Assembly (NCBI GenBank): GCA_036936605.1
Contig: JAUPFV010000004.1
Span: forward strand, 89,554,334-89,618,333
Length of the DNA: 64,000 bases
Reading direction: 5' to 3'
Source: Limnanthes douglasii subsp. nivea
Taxonomy: Eukaryota > Streptophyta > Magnoliopsida > Brassicales > Limnanthaceae
A model generated the notes under the pieces. That model saw nothing but the letters and a program-made list of their open reading frames with translations, was not told the origin of the DNA and did not search any database. This document shows positions 45,422-57,699 of this stretch, in pieces (position 1 is the first letter of the stretch; every line of letters starts with the position of its first letter). Position numbers and translations under genes: made by a program.

Positions 45422-46900
45422 TTAGAGTCCATTCGGCTGCTCTATTTTGATATCTGAATAAATTAGAGATAACCGTGGGTGTATTAATTTTCTGCAGCAG
45501 TTAAGAAGAGAGGTCAAGGGCCAAGTGTACTTACCATTAGCAAACAGATTGACTAGAATTAGCGAATCAGACTCAATGTCTACATTTAACCATCCTTTGT
45601 TTTTACAGATGAGAAGCCCATCTAATAATGTTCTGGATTCAGTCATTATTGGAGAAAGTTTACCATATAAATTGCTAGAACCACTGACAATATCTCCTAG
45701 ATTGTTGCGAATACTAATAGATCCACTAGATTCTTTATTTCAAAAGCTTGAGCCATTAATATTCAACTTGAGTGTACCATTGTTTAGAACAGTCTATCTG
45801 AGGTAAATATGCTTTGTTTTCGAGTTGATGTAGGATAAACAACCAATTTGAACAATTTCATTAGCATTATTAGTCCAATGTTTTAATTTTAAAAGATTAG
45901 ACTTATCAAGATTACAAAGTATATTTTTTATATAATTAATAGAAGACAAAGTGGAGAATGAAATTCCTTTAAGCTTAGATTTATTACTGTTTTTCCAAAT
46001 AACCTATAAGGTTATTGTAGGAATTACACTTCTAACATGAACTTTACTTTCAGTAGACCAAAACCAGTTCTTGATCATATGGACTACTGTCATGAACCTA
46101 TCAATTTTGATCGTGAACAAATCAGCAAAGTATATCCAAATGTTCCAAGCATGACTACAAGAAATAAACAGATGGTTATAGTGCTCATAATAATCACAAA
46201 ATTGACATTTTGATGCTATATTGAAGTGTTTTTTTACAAGATTGTATCAATAGGAATACAATTATGCAGAATTTTTTATAAAAGAAAAGAACACTTCTTG
46301 GGAGTTATGGAAGTCCAGATTTTGTTGAACATGTTTGACTGATTATGATGTTTCCTGATATTATATAATGTCTATTTGATGCTAAATTTAAAGTATTTAG
46401 AGGGCTTCCACAACATAGAGTCTTCTTTGTTATAGTTGATGCTTGTAGTATTGATAAGATTAATTCTTGCTAAAGATAGGAAGCCATTGCGTCTGTTTAT
46501 ATCCCATGGGTTATTCAACCAAAAATAATTAACTTTTGTAGTTTGAAACCAATTGTTATCTTTCAAATCATCTAGAATAATAAGAGGAGAGTGGTCATGT
46601 CAATTATCAAGCCAAAATTCCATCTCTCATTACCCAAATTTCATCTAATGTTAGGCTCTGCAATAGCTTTGATACTAGCAAGTCTTTTCCAAGTTAAGGA
46701 ACCAGCTTTGTTGTATGAAGCTTTAAGAGGATGGAAATTCTTTGAATAGATGTTGTGCATAAGCTTAGCCCAATAGCTTTTATTTTCCCTAAAATTGAAC
46801 CAAAATTTACAAGAGAAAGTGTCCTGAATGTCAGAAATGTTTCTTACATTCCGACCACCTTCTGCAAAAGGCTTACACAAAGAAGTCCAATTAGTCCAGT
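45422..46900 (-). pseudogene. LINE ORF2 C-terminal part: zf-RVT region and RNase H
   Basis: Segments of the post-RT region are readable around 46,880-46,372 (NPWDINRRNGFLSLARINLI, NKAGSLTWKRLASIKAIAEP). The RNase H-like end at 45,646-45,422 contains RTLLDGLLICKNKGWLNVDI followed by ESDSLILVNLF. In plant L1 elements this RNase H is captured and C-terminal. It is broken by many stops and has lost its conserved end. Confidence 0.7.
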
Positions 46901-46999
46901 AACTTTTTGTTCATTGGTGGAAGAACCCCACAGAAACTTATTAAAATTCTTCTCAAATCTATTGATAATAATTTTGGGAATGCAACAGCTCTACATCCA

Positions 47000-48240
47000 A
47001 TTTAAAAAATAATTGTCATTAAAACTGAGTAAATAAGAATAACCCCAACCACCATAAGAAATATTTGTGGTTTCCTAGTCTTGAATCTTGCTATTTATTT
47101 TGTTAAGAAGAGAGTTATAGTTAGTAATTTTTTATTGGTGTTGAGGGTAATGCCAAGGTAGTCTGAAGGAAGATGGCCAGCACTGAATCATGTTTGACCA
47201 ATAAGAGTAGAAATCCTAATTTGAGGAAATCTATTAGAAACAATGATCTTAGTCTTTTCTTTGTTGATAACTAGCCCATAAACTTCTTGGTAATTTTATA
47301 GAAACCTACTAAGATTGTTAATAGTAGACTGAAGGTTGTTAGTAAAGATGAGAATATCATATGCGAAAGCTAAACATGGAATAATGAAATCAGTTCTAGA
47401 AGAAAACTTCATGGTTATGTTAGAATTGAGTAAACTAGATAAACCCCTGATAAGGACCTCTTCACCAATGATAAAAAGACTAGGAGATAAAGGATCTCCC
47501 TGTATAAGTCCTCTCTTGGTGTTGAAGTAACCAATAACTTTACCATTAATCAACATAGATATATAAACTGGTCTAATTAACTTGCTAATGAGATTAACAA
47601 AGTTAATAGAAAAACCAAATGATAAGAGCACTTTAATGTTGAAAAAGTGAGACATTTTATCAAATGCATTGGACATATCTAATTGAATAATTAAGTTACA
47701 AGACTTTGTTTTCCTATTTAGGTCACGAACCACCTCTTTAGCTATTAAAATGTTTTAATGTATAAATTATTTTCATATAGACACCTTGAGCTTTAGAGAT
47801 AATTTTAGGAAGAATATTAGTACGCCTGTTTTTAATAATCTTAGACATGATTCTGTTTAGTAAAGTACATAAGCTAATAGGTCTGAAGTTTTTTCAATTA
47901 GTAAGGTTTATATTTTTAGGGATTAAGCACAAACCTGCGACCATGATTCCTTGAGGAATGTTATGGCCAATGATGAAGGCGGATATTTCTTGACATGGGT
48001 TTCTTATGATTATGTTCCAACAGGTTTTGGAGAAGCAATTGTTGAGGACATCCACTTTTGTAGCACTTGAAGGATTCAGGTTATTGATGATGTCAAAGAT
48101 CTCTTCTTTAGTGGGAGGCAATAACAGTAAGTTGTTATCCTCATAAGAAATCACCCTGGGAATATTGTTAAAGATTTTGTCCTGCATTTTGTTAGATTCA
48201 TCTTCAGTACTTGTGTAAGGATGATTAGTAAGAATATTTT
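47000..48240 (-). pseudogene. LINE ORF2 reverse transcriptase
   Basis: LNPSSATKVDVLNNCFSK and VAGLCLIPKNINLTN (48,187-47,894) lead into FRPISL. The main palm segment of 145 residues (47,733-47,296) holds IIQLDMSNAFDKMSHFFN, RGLIQGDPLSPSLFI and LAFAYDILIF. The catalytic FADD box is therefore A-Y-D-I, with the first aspartate lost. Target-primed reverse transcription would not be possible. Confidence 0.88.
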
Positions 48241-48951
48241 TACATTAGCTTTCAGCAAAAATGCAAATAGAATTGGAATCTAATGACCAGTCTTATTCAT
48301 CTTTGATACTATTGATAGAGTACTTCCTTCTTCTCAGGATTTAATGTTTCTTTCTCCGTCTTTTAACCAATTGTAATAACATTTTTGCTGCCAGAAAGAA
48401 TCTTCCATTCTAAGTGCCTAAAGGAAGAGAGTATTAGATTTAGCTAATTCAGATTTAACATTTGAATTGTTGATAAGAGTAAGTTTAATCTCCAGCTTCT
48501 TTACGTTTTCTTTAGCGACCTGCACTTTATCAAAGACATTACCAAAGCAGTCTATATTCTAAACCTTGAGACCTTCTTTAAGTCTTATTAGTTTATGCCA
48601 AAATATGTAGAGAGGATAACCATCAATTCTTTTATTCCAGTTGTTTTCTAAAAAGGTTAGAAAATCATTATCCAAAATCCACATGTTTAAAAATTTGAAG
48701 CTTTTTTTAAAGTTAGATCTATGGGTATCAATAGATACACATATAGGAGCATGGTCAGAACAAGTTCTAGTCATGTGAAGAGCTTCAGTTTCCTTGAAGG
48801 ATCTGGACCAAGCAGAGTTGTAAAGAGCTTTGTCCAATCGCTTCCACTTGGAGTTGTTGGACCAAGTGAATTTGGAGCCAGCATACCCTGCATCCTCCAA
48901 ATAACAATCCATGATCACATCATTGAATTCTTCTATGTTGTTAAGACAAAA

Positions 48952-49272
48952 TGATGTAGCCTAGAAATTCCAAACACAAAACTTTTTTATTTTATTTTAT
49001 TCAAATATCTTATAATATTCAAATCAAATCTAATTATATTAAGATTTTATTTTATTTTATTTTAGAATATTTATTTTATTTCCTTATATTCTAATTTAGG
49101 GTTTTGAGAAGCTCTTCATATGCCTTAAATTATTTTAAGTTTTTGGAATAATATATTTTTTATCTCTGAAAATTTCAGTCACTGTTACCCTTAGATTAGG
49201 GTTTCGTCATGTTACCCTTATTTTAGGGTTTTATCTATCGTTGCTTCTTCTTCTATTTCTGTTGCGTCATCA
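48952..49272 (+). repeat. Left LTR of the TRIM-like element
   Basis: TG...CA ends. Includes repeats of TTATTTTATTTTA. It is 17 bp longer than the right copy because it keeps an extra TGTTACCCTTATTTTAGGG-type block near 49,210-49,230. Confidence 0.92.
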
Positions 49273-49763
49273 GTTTGGTATCAGAGCCTCAGTTCCTGCT
49301 ACAGGGCAAACATGTTTCTGAATCCTGATTTTATTTGATTCAAAGTCTAAAGAAGTAACAACATCTATGGTCATGAAGATCTCGAAGATCGTTCCAGTAT
49401 GCGGGGACACACCAGGCGTTTTGATAGACGATTATATTGACCAGTTACAGAAGGAGTTTAAATTGGCTATCAATCGTCAGATCAAGGTAAAAATTTCTTA
49501 TTGAGATGTTGTCTTAAACTATAGAGAGGTTGTCAAAACCATTTTTTTCATCAACTGGACGTGAGGATGTTGTCTTCAGGCTATGAAAAAAATTTCGAAA
49601 CCAATTTTTTTCATCAATTGGATGGCTTCAATGTGACTTCGAATAAGGTCAACAATTATAATTCTCAATGTAACAATTTTAAAAAATAAAATAAAATAAT
49701 TTTGGTTGTTGATGGTGATGGTGCTGTGAATTCAAGGACGAATTCTTATCAACCAGGGGAGGA

Positions 49764-50067
49764 TGATGTAGCCTAGAAAGTCCAAACACAAACCTATTTT
49801 ATTTTATTTTATTCAAATATCTTATATTATTCAAATCAAATCTAATTATATTAAGATTTTATTTTATTTTATTTTAGAATATTTATTTTATTTCTTTGTG
49901 TTCTAATTTAGGTTTTGAGAAGCTCTTATATAAAGCTTCCTATGCCTTAAGTTATTTTAAGTTTTTTGAATAATATATTTTTTATCTCTGAAAATTTCAG
50001 TCAATGTTACCATTAGATTAGGGTTTCATCTATCGTTGCTTCTTCTTCTATTTCCGTCGCGTCATCA
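49764..50067 (+). repeat. Right LTR of the TRIM-like element
   Basis: Near-identical to the left copy apart from a few substitutions and the missing block. It contains an insertion-like TATAAAGCTTCC near 49,930-49,945 not seen in the left copy. Confidence 0.92.
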
Positions 50068-50959
50068 CAAAAAGTAGAACATCCTAATTGTTTATCATAA
50101 GTTGTAACTGCATCAAAATCTCCTATGATCAGTCATTCAGTAGAAGTGGTTGATATGTTCCCAAGAGTATTCCAGAGATTCCTCCTATTATCTTTGACAT
50201 TTAGCATAAACAATTGTCAAAAGAAATCTTTTATCTAGTCTAACATAGGAAATTTGAAAATGTAAACAATGAGTATGATCAAGAAGAGTGTTAATAGAAA
50301 AATCATTGTTCCAGAAAAACCATATTTTGTTGGAAGTATTTGCACTATAGTTATTGAAACCAATCCTAGAAGCAATGTTTTCCAGATTCTCAGAGCTGAC
50401 TAAAGGCTCTTAAGTAGAAATTAGCTTGATTTTTTCTTTATGGATGATATATTTCAGTTTTCTAATGGAAGAATTGTTTTTAATTCCTCTGATATTCCTG
50501 CTAAGCATCTTTATCATCATTAGGATGAGAGGTAGATGGTTTATTGTTCCCAAAGAATCTCAGGGATTTGATTATCAGACTATTAGGTTTTTTCTTCCTT
50601 ATTGCTTCCTTGAGTTTCCTATTGAGCACTATCTAGAATCCTTTGGTAGTGTCTTTTGATTTAAGAGTAAAATAATTTGGAAGGATCCTATGTTGCTCTG
50701 GTTGGCTGTTATATTATAAGATATCAAATTTTTATAATCTTGAGTCATAGATAGGTTGTAGCATTGCTCTAATGTTTGAATTGCTTCAATAATTTTCTCT
50801 TCTTCAAGGGTCTTGTTATCTTGAACCCGAGTATTAGGCTGATTGATGATATCAGTGTTAGCTATTGGCTATTTTACATTACTGGTAGCTTGATCTTTAT
50901 CTGAATTAAGAGACTCTTTGTGTTGAGTGTTTAACATTCTCTCATCCATCCTTTGATCA

Positions 50960-51960
50960 GGGATGGTCACCACTGATTTGATTTTTGGCTAATAAACTTT
51001 CTGTTTATCTGTTGTAGTATATTTAGAGATGTTGATACTATGATAATCATTTTTGTTGCATTCAATCTTTACTTTAGACATTTCTTCATTAGGTTGGGTT
51101 TGGGCGATTTTTTTACACATATCTTGACTATGGCCCAGGTGGAAACATTTTTTGCAATAAATTGGTAATTATTTGTAGTTGATGTTCAATCAACATCCTT
51201 GGTTGTCTCCAAAACCTACCCAGATATGGTGCTGGAGCTTTTTAGAGACATCCAATTCAACCCAAGCATAGTAAGTGTTATGGTAAACTCTGTTTTTATC
51301 TGGTATTATAATATTTAAAAGATCTCAAATGGTAGCAGATATATCTTGAATCATGATTTTATTATATAGATTCTCATGAACTTTCTGAATTCAAATCCAT
51401 ACTAGGGTGGTAAAGCATTCATATTTTGGGTTAAAATCTGTCTGTCATCTTACCAACCTCATTGATGATTGCTCAATAGTTCAGACCTTTCTAGTCCATA
51501 TTTTGCAGATATATTATTTTAGATCAAATTCAAGCAGAACATGCCTGAAGTCCCAAACAGAGACACTATATTTACCTTAAAATTTCACATTATTCAAGAA
51601 TTGATTAAACATTTTCTTTTTGGGTAATTTATGTGAGAACTTTCCTATTAAAGTATGCTTAGATGTAAAGGTTAACAGATCTTTAACATTTTGGGAATAT
51701 TGTAAGGATATATAGTCAGATTTCTCTGCAACGTTGATAAGCTTAAATTCTTGTTGAGTGTTAGTCTTATTTAATGTATCCACAAATGCTTTGACTGTTT
51801 TATTTGGACATTTACATGGTTTTTTCTGATTTGCAGAGAGTTGCTTGTAGAATGAAGATCCGGGAAATATTTTTTCTCGATGATAGATTTGTTGAAGTCT
51901 TCCATGATGAGCTGATCGACCAGAGAGAAGAGAATAACCCAATCGAAAATTTGCAAATAT
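50960..51960 (-). pseudogene. LINE ORF1 (Gag-like, zinc knuckle)
   Basis: The start MEDFNKSIIEKKYFPDLH (near 51,905) is followed by a frame change into KTVKAFVDTLNKTN and HTLIGKFSHKLPKKKMFNQF, a DUF4283-like segment. Further on comes HVLLEFDLK and the knuckle CKKCFHLGHSQDMC (about 51,163-51,117; CX2CX4HX4C, intact). ORF1 proteins bind LINE RNA. Several frameshifts and stops. Confidence 0.75.
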
Positions 51961-52039
51961 GCAAGGAGAAGAGAAGAGAAAGATGGAAACGCTTACCGAA
52001 TCTTGGAGCTTTGTTGGAGATCAATAAAACTCTTTTTTG

Positions 52040-54450
52040 AAAAGTTCAAATAATTTTTCAAATCTAAATCATAAATATTATTTACCTTAATTTAAATCCT
52101 ACTCGGTATAAATATTAGTTGGAACTAAAAACAACTTATTTTTTAATAAAAAAACAACTAATATCAACTACGTTATATAAAAATCGCATTAAAAATTCAA
52201 ATCTTGACAACTAATAAAAAGATCGTTCGTTCTTTCATGACTATAATGTATCAATCAAAATACAAAAGATATTCAATAATTTGATTTATGAATTGCTTAT
52301 AAAATTAAAAAATTACATGTGGAGCAAATTATGATTAAAAAATTAAAAAATTAGGTTTGGAGCAAAATTATGGATGAATAACATAAGATACTATTTTTAT
52401 TGTTATTTTTCATATTTTAAAACTTTTTTTTATTTTACTACGTATTCCAAGAAGAAAAATCAAAATACATTATTATATAAATATAAACATTTAATTTTGA
52501 AAGTTGATCTAGAAATTACGTGTTTTTTTTAAACTAGTTAACATCTAATTAGATCCATATGTTTAAAAAAAATAACAATAATTAATTCCAAAACAAACTC
52601 TCATAATTAGTTGTTGTTTTTTTAGAGCATCTAATTCTAAAAAACTTCACTCGTAATTCAATTTGTTATTTTACAATTTTTTAAAAATTTATTTTTAAGG
52701 TTTAATAACTTTAAGATTTTGAAAAGTGAAGTACTATATAGGTTCGATCCCGATTTCTAACCAGGGAAGATATGAGAGCTAAAAAAATGAAAAAAGCATC
52801 TTCCATGTAGAAGGGAGAAATTATCCCTCAATCGCACGAATGAGAAAAAAATTGGAGGGGTTCCAAAAGGGGTAGCCGAGTTGGTGGAGTGGATGAGCTC
52901 ATGATCGAAAGGTTATACGTTCATCCCATTTACAAAACAATTTCTTGGTTTTAGCTTAACACACTTCTTGCGTTGGTTTGCAGGCTATTACGTCACATTG
53001 AGGGTTTACCATGTGCGCACTCGTTGAGTAACAGCTACGGGTTCCCTCTAAAAAAAGAAATCGGGATGAACAAGAGAAAGAAAGGTAATAAGGTCAAGTT
53101 TTATTTAATAAAAAAATAATTTATAGTTAGTAAAAAAATAATTTGTAATAGAAAATTAATAATAGTAAAAACTTAATTTATAAATCATATAAAATAAATA
53201 TATAGATATTATTATTTTTTTATGTTTGTTAAGAATAGCTAAAATTAAAAAAACACACACACATTCAGTAAGTGTTTTTTTACGTATCAATGTAATGACA
53301 ATAACCGTCATGATTTGGAAAAATTTGTTGAATCTTTTATAGCATTGAACCAACTCCATTCATAATATAGTTCCAACACCGGTCTCTACAAATGCATAAT
53401 AATCTAACAAATTAAATTTAAGAATAATATAAAAATAGGTTAAATTTTTTTTAACCCAAACAAAATTAGTATCACTCATGATCTGTTTTGATTTTTTTTC
53501 TTTAAATATTCTTAAAAAAATAATAAATAACGTTTTGCATCTATCAAAACCGTGTTTTGCATCTACCATTCGAGAAGAATTACATGTTTCGCAACTATCA
53601 GTATGTACATACACAAACGTTTCACATCTCTTTCGTGTTAATCCTGAATCGTTTTACTCGACACATAAATTTCAGAAACTCAAAACTAGACTAAAATCGA
53701 CGAAAAACTAACTGAAATACAACAAATAAACTACATTAGCAACGTAAAAACCATGTACATACCAAAAATTAGAAACAAAAACAGATCTTGAGTACCCTTT
53801 AGTATTTCGAACTCAAAATTCGACTTACCACACATAAATCGATTTATCTAAACAGATATCCAAAATCAAACATCGAAATCAACTAAAAACACAACAAAAA
53901 ACATACGAAAACAACAGAAAAACAAGAAAATTGAGTAAAAAATGAAGAATCACATAACAGTTAGAGACTGTTCTATTCACGAAAAGAGAGAAAACATTAG
54001 GGAAAAAAGGTGAACTAGAAATCTAAAAACTTTTTATATAGATGAGTAAGGGTATTTAGAGAATTAATGGATCTTAAATGATAAATATTTAACTAAAATG
54101 CACTTTTATGAAAAAACATAAAAATATGAATTTTAAATGAATAATAATTAGGTTTTAAGTTTTGGTACTTAACTCATATAAATAGCCTCAAAACAATAAG
54201 GGTGAAGCTATTTCCCCCATCAAATATATTATTTCATCCATAATTCAAACTCTTCAAAACACTTGTCATTTGCGTTTACAAGATTACCCTCACTTTACTT
54301 TCTAATTTATAATTAGATGTCATTGACCAAATACAAACTCTTATAGCAAGAAACACATCATTAACCGATATATAATCCTACATATATGATTTTACCCTAT
54401 AAACTTAACCCTAAAACAAAAAAAATCATTTTATCAAAGATTAATCATAT
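52040..54450. other. AT-rich spacer
   Basis: Apart from the SINE at 52,868-53,058 there is no recognisable gene. Long A/T runs and low complexity dominate 52,040-52,740 and 53,090-53,330. From 53,500 to 54,000 there are many short ACAAA/AAAC-rich phrases without a regular period. Confidence 0.6.
52868..53058 (+). mobile_element. Au-like tRNA-derived SINE
   Basis: The head GGGGTAGCCGAGTTGGTGGA resembles a tRNA A box region. A degenerate B box region (GGTTATACGTTCATCCC) lies about 35 bp on. The tail part has GGGTTTACCATGTGCGCACT and ACAGCTACGGGTTCCCT followed by an A-rich end (53,050-53,058). These tail phrases are characteristic of Au-type SINEs of flowering plants as I recall them. About 190 bp, no coding capacity. 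Flanking duplications are not obvious. Confidence 0.7.
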
Positions 54451-54452
54451 AA

Positions 54453-56820
54453 AATGAAGAAACTCAAACCAGAAAACAACACTCAATCAACGAACAAGGT
54501 AATTTAATCTTGTTTTTACGTTTTACATTAACGTAACTTGAAAATTCGTGTTCGAAACAACTTTTTTTTAGAGGAAATCTCAATTTCTGCAGTGCAAGTG
54601 CATTTTAGTTAAATATTTATCATATCTCATAATCAGTTTCTTCTCGCTCAGTTTTTTTTGTAAACAATTTCATATTTTTATTGTGACATTATTAACACAT
54701 TACTTCTTAATAATGTAGGAATTTGAAATATCTTCGGAACCTGAAATTACATCCCCTTCTCATATTACTCACGATGATGTTATATAACCGGATCTCACCG
54801 ACCCGTTCACTACGCAAGCGCACTACACTAGATCTGAACTTACAAAATGGCTATTGAGTGTGGGTCGAGAGTTGAAATATTCTTTGATGGTAAGTAAGTA
54901 CGACTCTGGAAATTACGGTAGTACTCCTCGATTATTTCATTCTTACAAAAAATTAGAAAACCTAGGTTAAAACAAAAGGCACCTAATGTGAAGAGAAGAA
55001 AGTCAAGTACAAAAAAAAACAGATTGTCTGAATCTACTAAGAGTTCATCTTTTTGACAATGATCTATGGTATTTGGTAGTTTCATGGGGTAGGAATAACC
55101 ACCCGTCATCCAAATATTTAAAATGTTGTCCTCAAGCAGGAAAACTTACTTTGTCCGAAGAAGATTTGGTGAATAATTTATCTATACGCGGTGCCACTCC
55201 TCGTAACATTTTACCCGTTTTAAATGATATTAATCCTCATAATGTGTCTAATATGCGTAACATTTACAATGCTAGACAAAAAAACCGTACATTGGAAAAG
55301 TGCGGTCAATCACAACTTCAATATTTGTTGGGTAAGATGAAGGAGAAAAATTACATTGAATGGTATAGAACGGGAAGCGAAGGGTCTCAAATAATCACTG
55401 AATTATTTTTTGCACACCCGACGCCTATCGATCTTCTTAGGACATTTCAGGAGGTCCTTATTATGGATAGTATGTTTAAGACGACGAGATACAAGATGTC
55501 ATTGTTCGAAATAGTTGGTGTTACGTCGACCAACATCACATTTGCGATCACTTTTGTTTTCTTGAGTCACGAAAATATCGAAAATTACATGTGGGCATTA
55601 GAACGTTTGTGATTGCTCATGTTAGAAACCCATTGTATTTTACCTAATATTATGGTGACGAATAGGGAATTGGCATTAATGAAAGCAATTGACATTATAT
55701 TTCCGAAAGTGACACACATGCTATGTAGATGGCACATAGAAAAAAACATCATAATAAAGACTAAGAAGTTTTTTACCGATGAAAATATGTTCCATGGATT
55801 TCAAGCATTTTGGAATAAAATTGTTTATTCGGACATCGTAAGCAAGTTGAACTCAAACATCGAGTGTATGAAAGAATAATACAAGGCATACGTTGAATCC
55901 CTCGATTACACTCAAACATGTCTCAAACCTCCTTACGGTGAAAAGTTTCTCTATGCATACACTAACAAGTTCAAACATTTCGGCAACAACACAACGAATC
56001 GGTAAACCAAAATAGTTATAATTTAATGAAATTATTATAATATTTATACATTTTAAATAAACATTTGTTTTCATATATAATAGGGCGAAGAGTTCGCATT
56101 CCATCTTGAAACGGTACCTCGGGACGGGTTTGCTAACATTTGATGCATTTTAGGGAAAAGTCGATTCTATACTAGAGATGCAACACACGAATATAAAAGC
56201 ATCGCTTGAAAAATGTACATTTTCCTCCCAGTTAGAGTATGATGCTTGGATATTCGAGGTTATTAGACGTTCTGCATCAGAATTTTCTCTTAAAATTATG
56301 AAAGAGCAATACAAAATGGCGAAACAAATAGGGAATAAAAAAGTCGAATGCGGATCTGTTATTAGAAGCACTCACTGTTTGTCATGCACATGCGAGATTG
56401 GTTTATCAATAATTCAACACCGTATGTTTGATGCAAGTATGGTCGACAAGAGGTGGACAAAGTTAAGGATTATACCGCTAAAAGGCGTTTTGCCCCATAT
56501 GAACGAAAGAAAAAAGATTGGCATCGCTCACGTTCATGAAAATCACTACATTAGCGTACGAGTACCTTTATACTACTATATTTCTTATATTATTTCATAC
56601 TAGTATACTAATTGATTTTTTAAAAGGTTACCATATCTCCGGGTGGACCGTTGCCATTACTTTACCCATCGAATATCCAACACGTTTCCGAAGAAGCTAA
56701 AATGTGGTATCCTCTCTTGCAAATAAAGATTTCGTCCTTTGTTGGTATCCAACCTCCAAAACCTCCAACTACGCGAGAGCCACAAGTGGTGGATTTAACG
56801 ATTGATTAAAAGTGGGAACA
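54453..56820 (+). pseudogene. FAR1-related / MULE transposase gene, broken
   Basis: A Mutator-like transposase of the FAR1-related type. The predicted first exon at 54,453 (MKKLKPENNTQSTNK) precedes an intron (54,498-54,718). The FAR1-like N-terminus follows (LTKWLLSVGRELKYS), then NNHPSSKYLKCCPQAGKLT with the zinc-binding HNH-type end. The MULE domain lies at 55,460-55,860: MDSMFKTTRYKMSLFEIVGV carries the first catalytic D, and VTNRELALMKAIDIIFPKVT has N where the second D is expected. A SWIM-type CLSCTCEIG follows at 56,370-56,400. Stops at 55,611 and 55,877 and several in the N-terminal part make it a pseudogene. Introns at 56,002-56,083 and 56,557-56,627 keep good GT-AG sites. Confidence 0.85.
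56002..56083 (+). other. Intron in the FAR1/MULE pseudogene
   Basis: The donor GTAAACC follows NNTTNR codons; the acceptor ATAG precedes GCGAAGAGTTCGCAT. Joining gives the family phrase of N-R-x-x-S-S-H/A-x-x-L-K-R in frame. 82 bp. Confidence 0.7.
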
Positions 56821-57074
56821 ATATTTTTATGTTAATTTTGTATTAAGACTATTTAACTTGTTACGTTCTTGACGTGTTAGTGACTTCGCAAACAAATATT
56901 TTTATGTTAACTTTGTATTAAGATTATTCTGCATCTCTACGTAAATTCCTAATAATTAAAATAACTTGTTAACAAATGAAACAGTTACAAGCATAACATT
57001 CTAAAAATAAAACATGTGCGATGATAATATAAAAAACAGAACCTTAAACATAGATAACATAACCAAGCTGAACT

Positions 57075-57480
57075 TTAAACATAGCAACCTCTCTCCGCTG
57101 CTTTGAAATCCTCGCTAAAGGCTTTCTCATACATACCAACCTCTCTTTTAGTTGTGATGTGGCCGCGAACGTTATTCAGTTGGTATTCAATTATTTCATC
57201 GGTCATAAGACTCTTGTACAACTCGACCGCAACTTCTCGTTCTTCCAGTCCAAGGTTGAAAACTCGGTATGTTCTTAGAGACCTTAAATATTTCCACCTT
57301 TGTTTGATCTCGGGCACACGGCGTCAAGGTTTTGCTCCCATGTAGCGGTCGACCCCCATTAGGTAGCAGGATTTACAGATTAACTCATCTCAAAACTTGC
57401 CATGTTCCGGCCCTCCCACTATCTTGGAAGCTTTTGTAAGATATTCATCTTCAATAACATTCCACATGAAGTCTATTATT
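57075..57480 (-). CDS. Unrecognised minus-strand ORF
   Basis: 80 open residues (57,317-57,075) contain RWKYLRSLRTYRVFNLGLEE and YQLNNVRGHITTKREVGMYE. Upstream, after one stop, the same strand reads WNVIEDEYLTKASKIVGGPE and CYLMGVDRYMGAKP. Composition is gene-like. I do not recognise the family. It could be an accessory ORF of the neighbouring transposon or a host gene fragment. Confidence 0.35.
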
Positions 57481-57699
57481 TAGTGTGTATCTTGTTTTTC
57501 ACGTAGAATTAACCTATTATTTATACAAATGCTAAGATAACATAATCTAGTGGGACGAATCAGATATCGACATGTGTCGGATAAAGATTTTGTAATCCAT
57601 AGGAGCCAAGTACAAAGCATCTTTATCTTATCCAAACACGTGAAGAGTGACAAATACATAGCATCTTTTAAAAAAATATTTCAATTCTAAGCTCAAAAA

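Larger units (their letters stand above)
48952..50067 (+). mobile_element. TRIM-like miniature LTR retrotransposon
   Basis: 1,116 bp in total. The left LTR is 48,952-49,272 (321 bp) and the right LTR is 49,764-50,067 (304 bp), both starting TGATGTAGCC and ending GCGTCATCA. The target-site duplication CAAAA is at 48,947-48,951 and 50,068-50,072. The primer-binding site TGGTATCAGAGCCTCAG begins at 49,276 (initiator-Met type) and a polypurine tract CAGGGGAGGA is at 49,754-49,763. The 491-bp interior has no gag-pol, only a short ORF from an ATG at about 49,372 (MKISKIVPVCGDTPG). It is non-autonomous, either a TRIM or a deletion derivative. Confidence 0.92.
48559..50640 (-). pseudogene. LINE ORF2 endonuclease, interrupted by the TRIM-like element
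   Basis: The N-terminal half lies at about 50,520-50,073 (SRNIRGIKNN, then the catalytic-region ISTQEPLV). The C-terminal half lies at 48,949-48,559 (CYLEDAGYAGSKFTWSNN, RLDKALYN, and the conserved SDHAPI). The two halves join when the insertion at 48,952-50,067 and one CAAAA copy are removed. The endonuclease would nick host DNA at insertion sites. Confidence 0.85.
45300..52030 (-). mobile_element. L1-type LINE, decayed, split by a TRIM-like element
   Basis: Minus-strand order is ORF1 with a DUF4283-like domain and a CCHC zinc knuckle (51,960-50,960). ORF2 follows with APE endonuclease (50,560-50,073 and 48,949-48,559), reverse transcriptase (about 48,190-47,000), zf-RVT-type region (46,900-45,900) and a C-terminal RNase H segment (45,646-45,422). 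This is the plant L1 architecture. Frameshifts and stops are frequent. No clear poly(A) tail or target-site duplication was identified, so both outer limits are approximate. Confidence 0.85.

Noticed and set aside
52741..52760. GGTTCGATCCCGATTT, like a tRNA T arm
   Set aside because: No matching acceptor, D or anticodon arms around it; probably a chance match or a SINE scrap.
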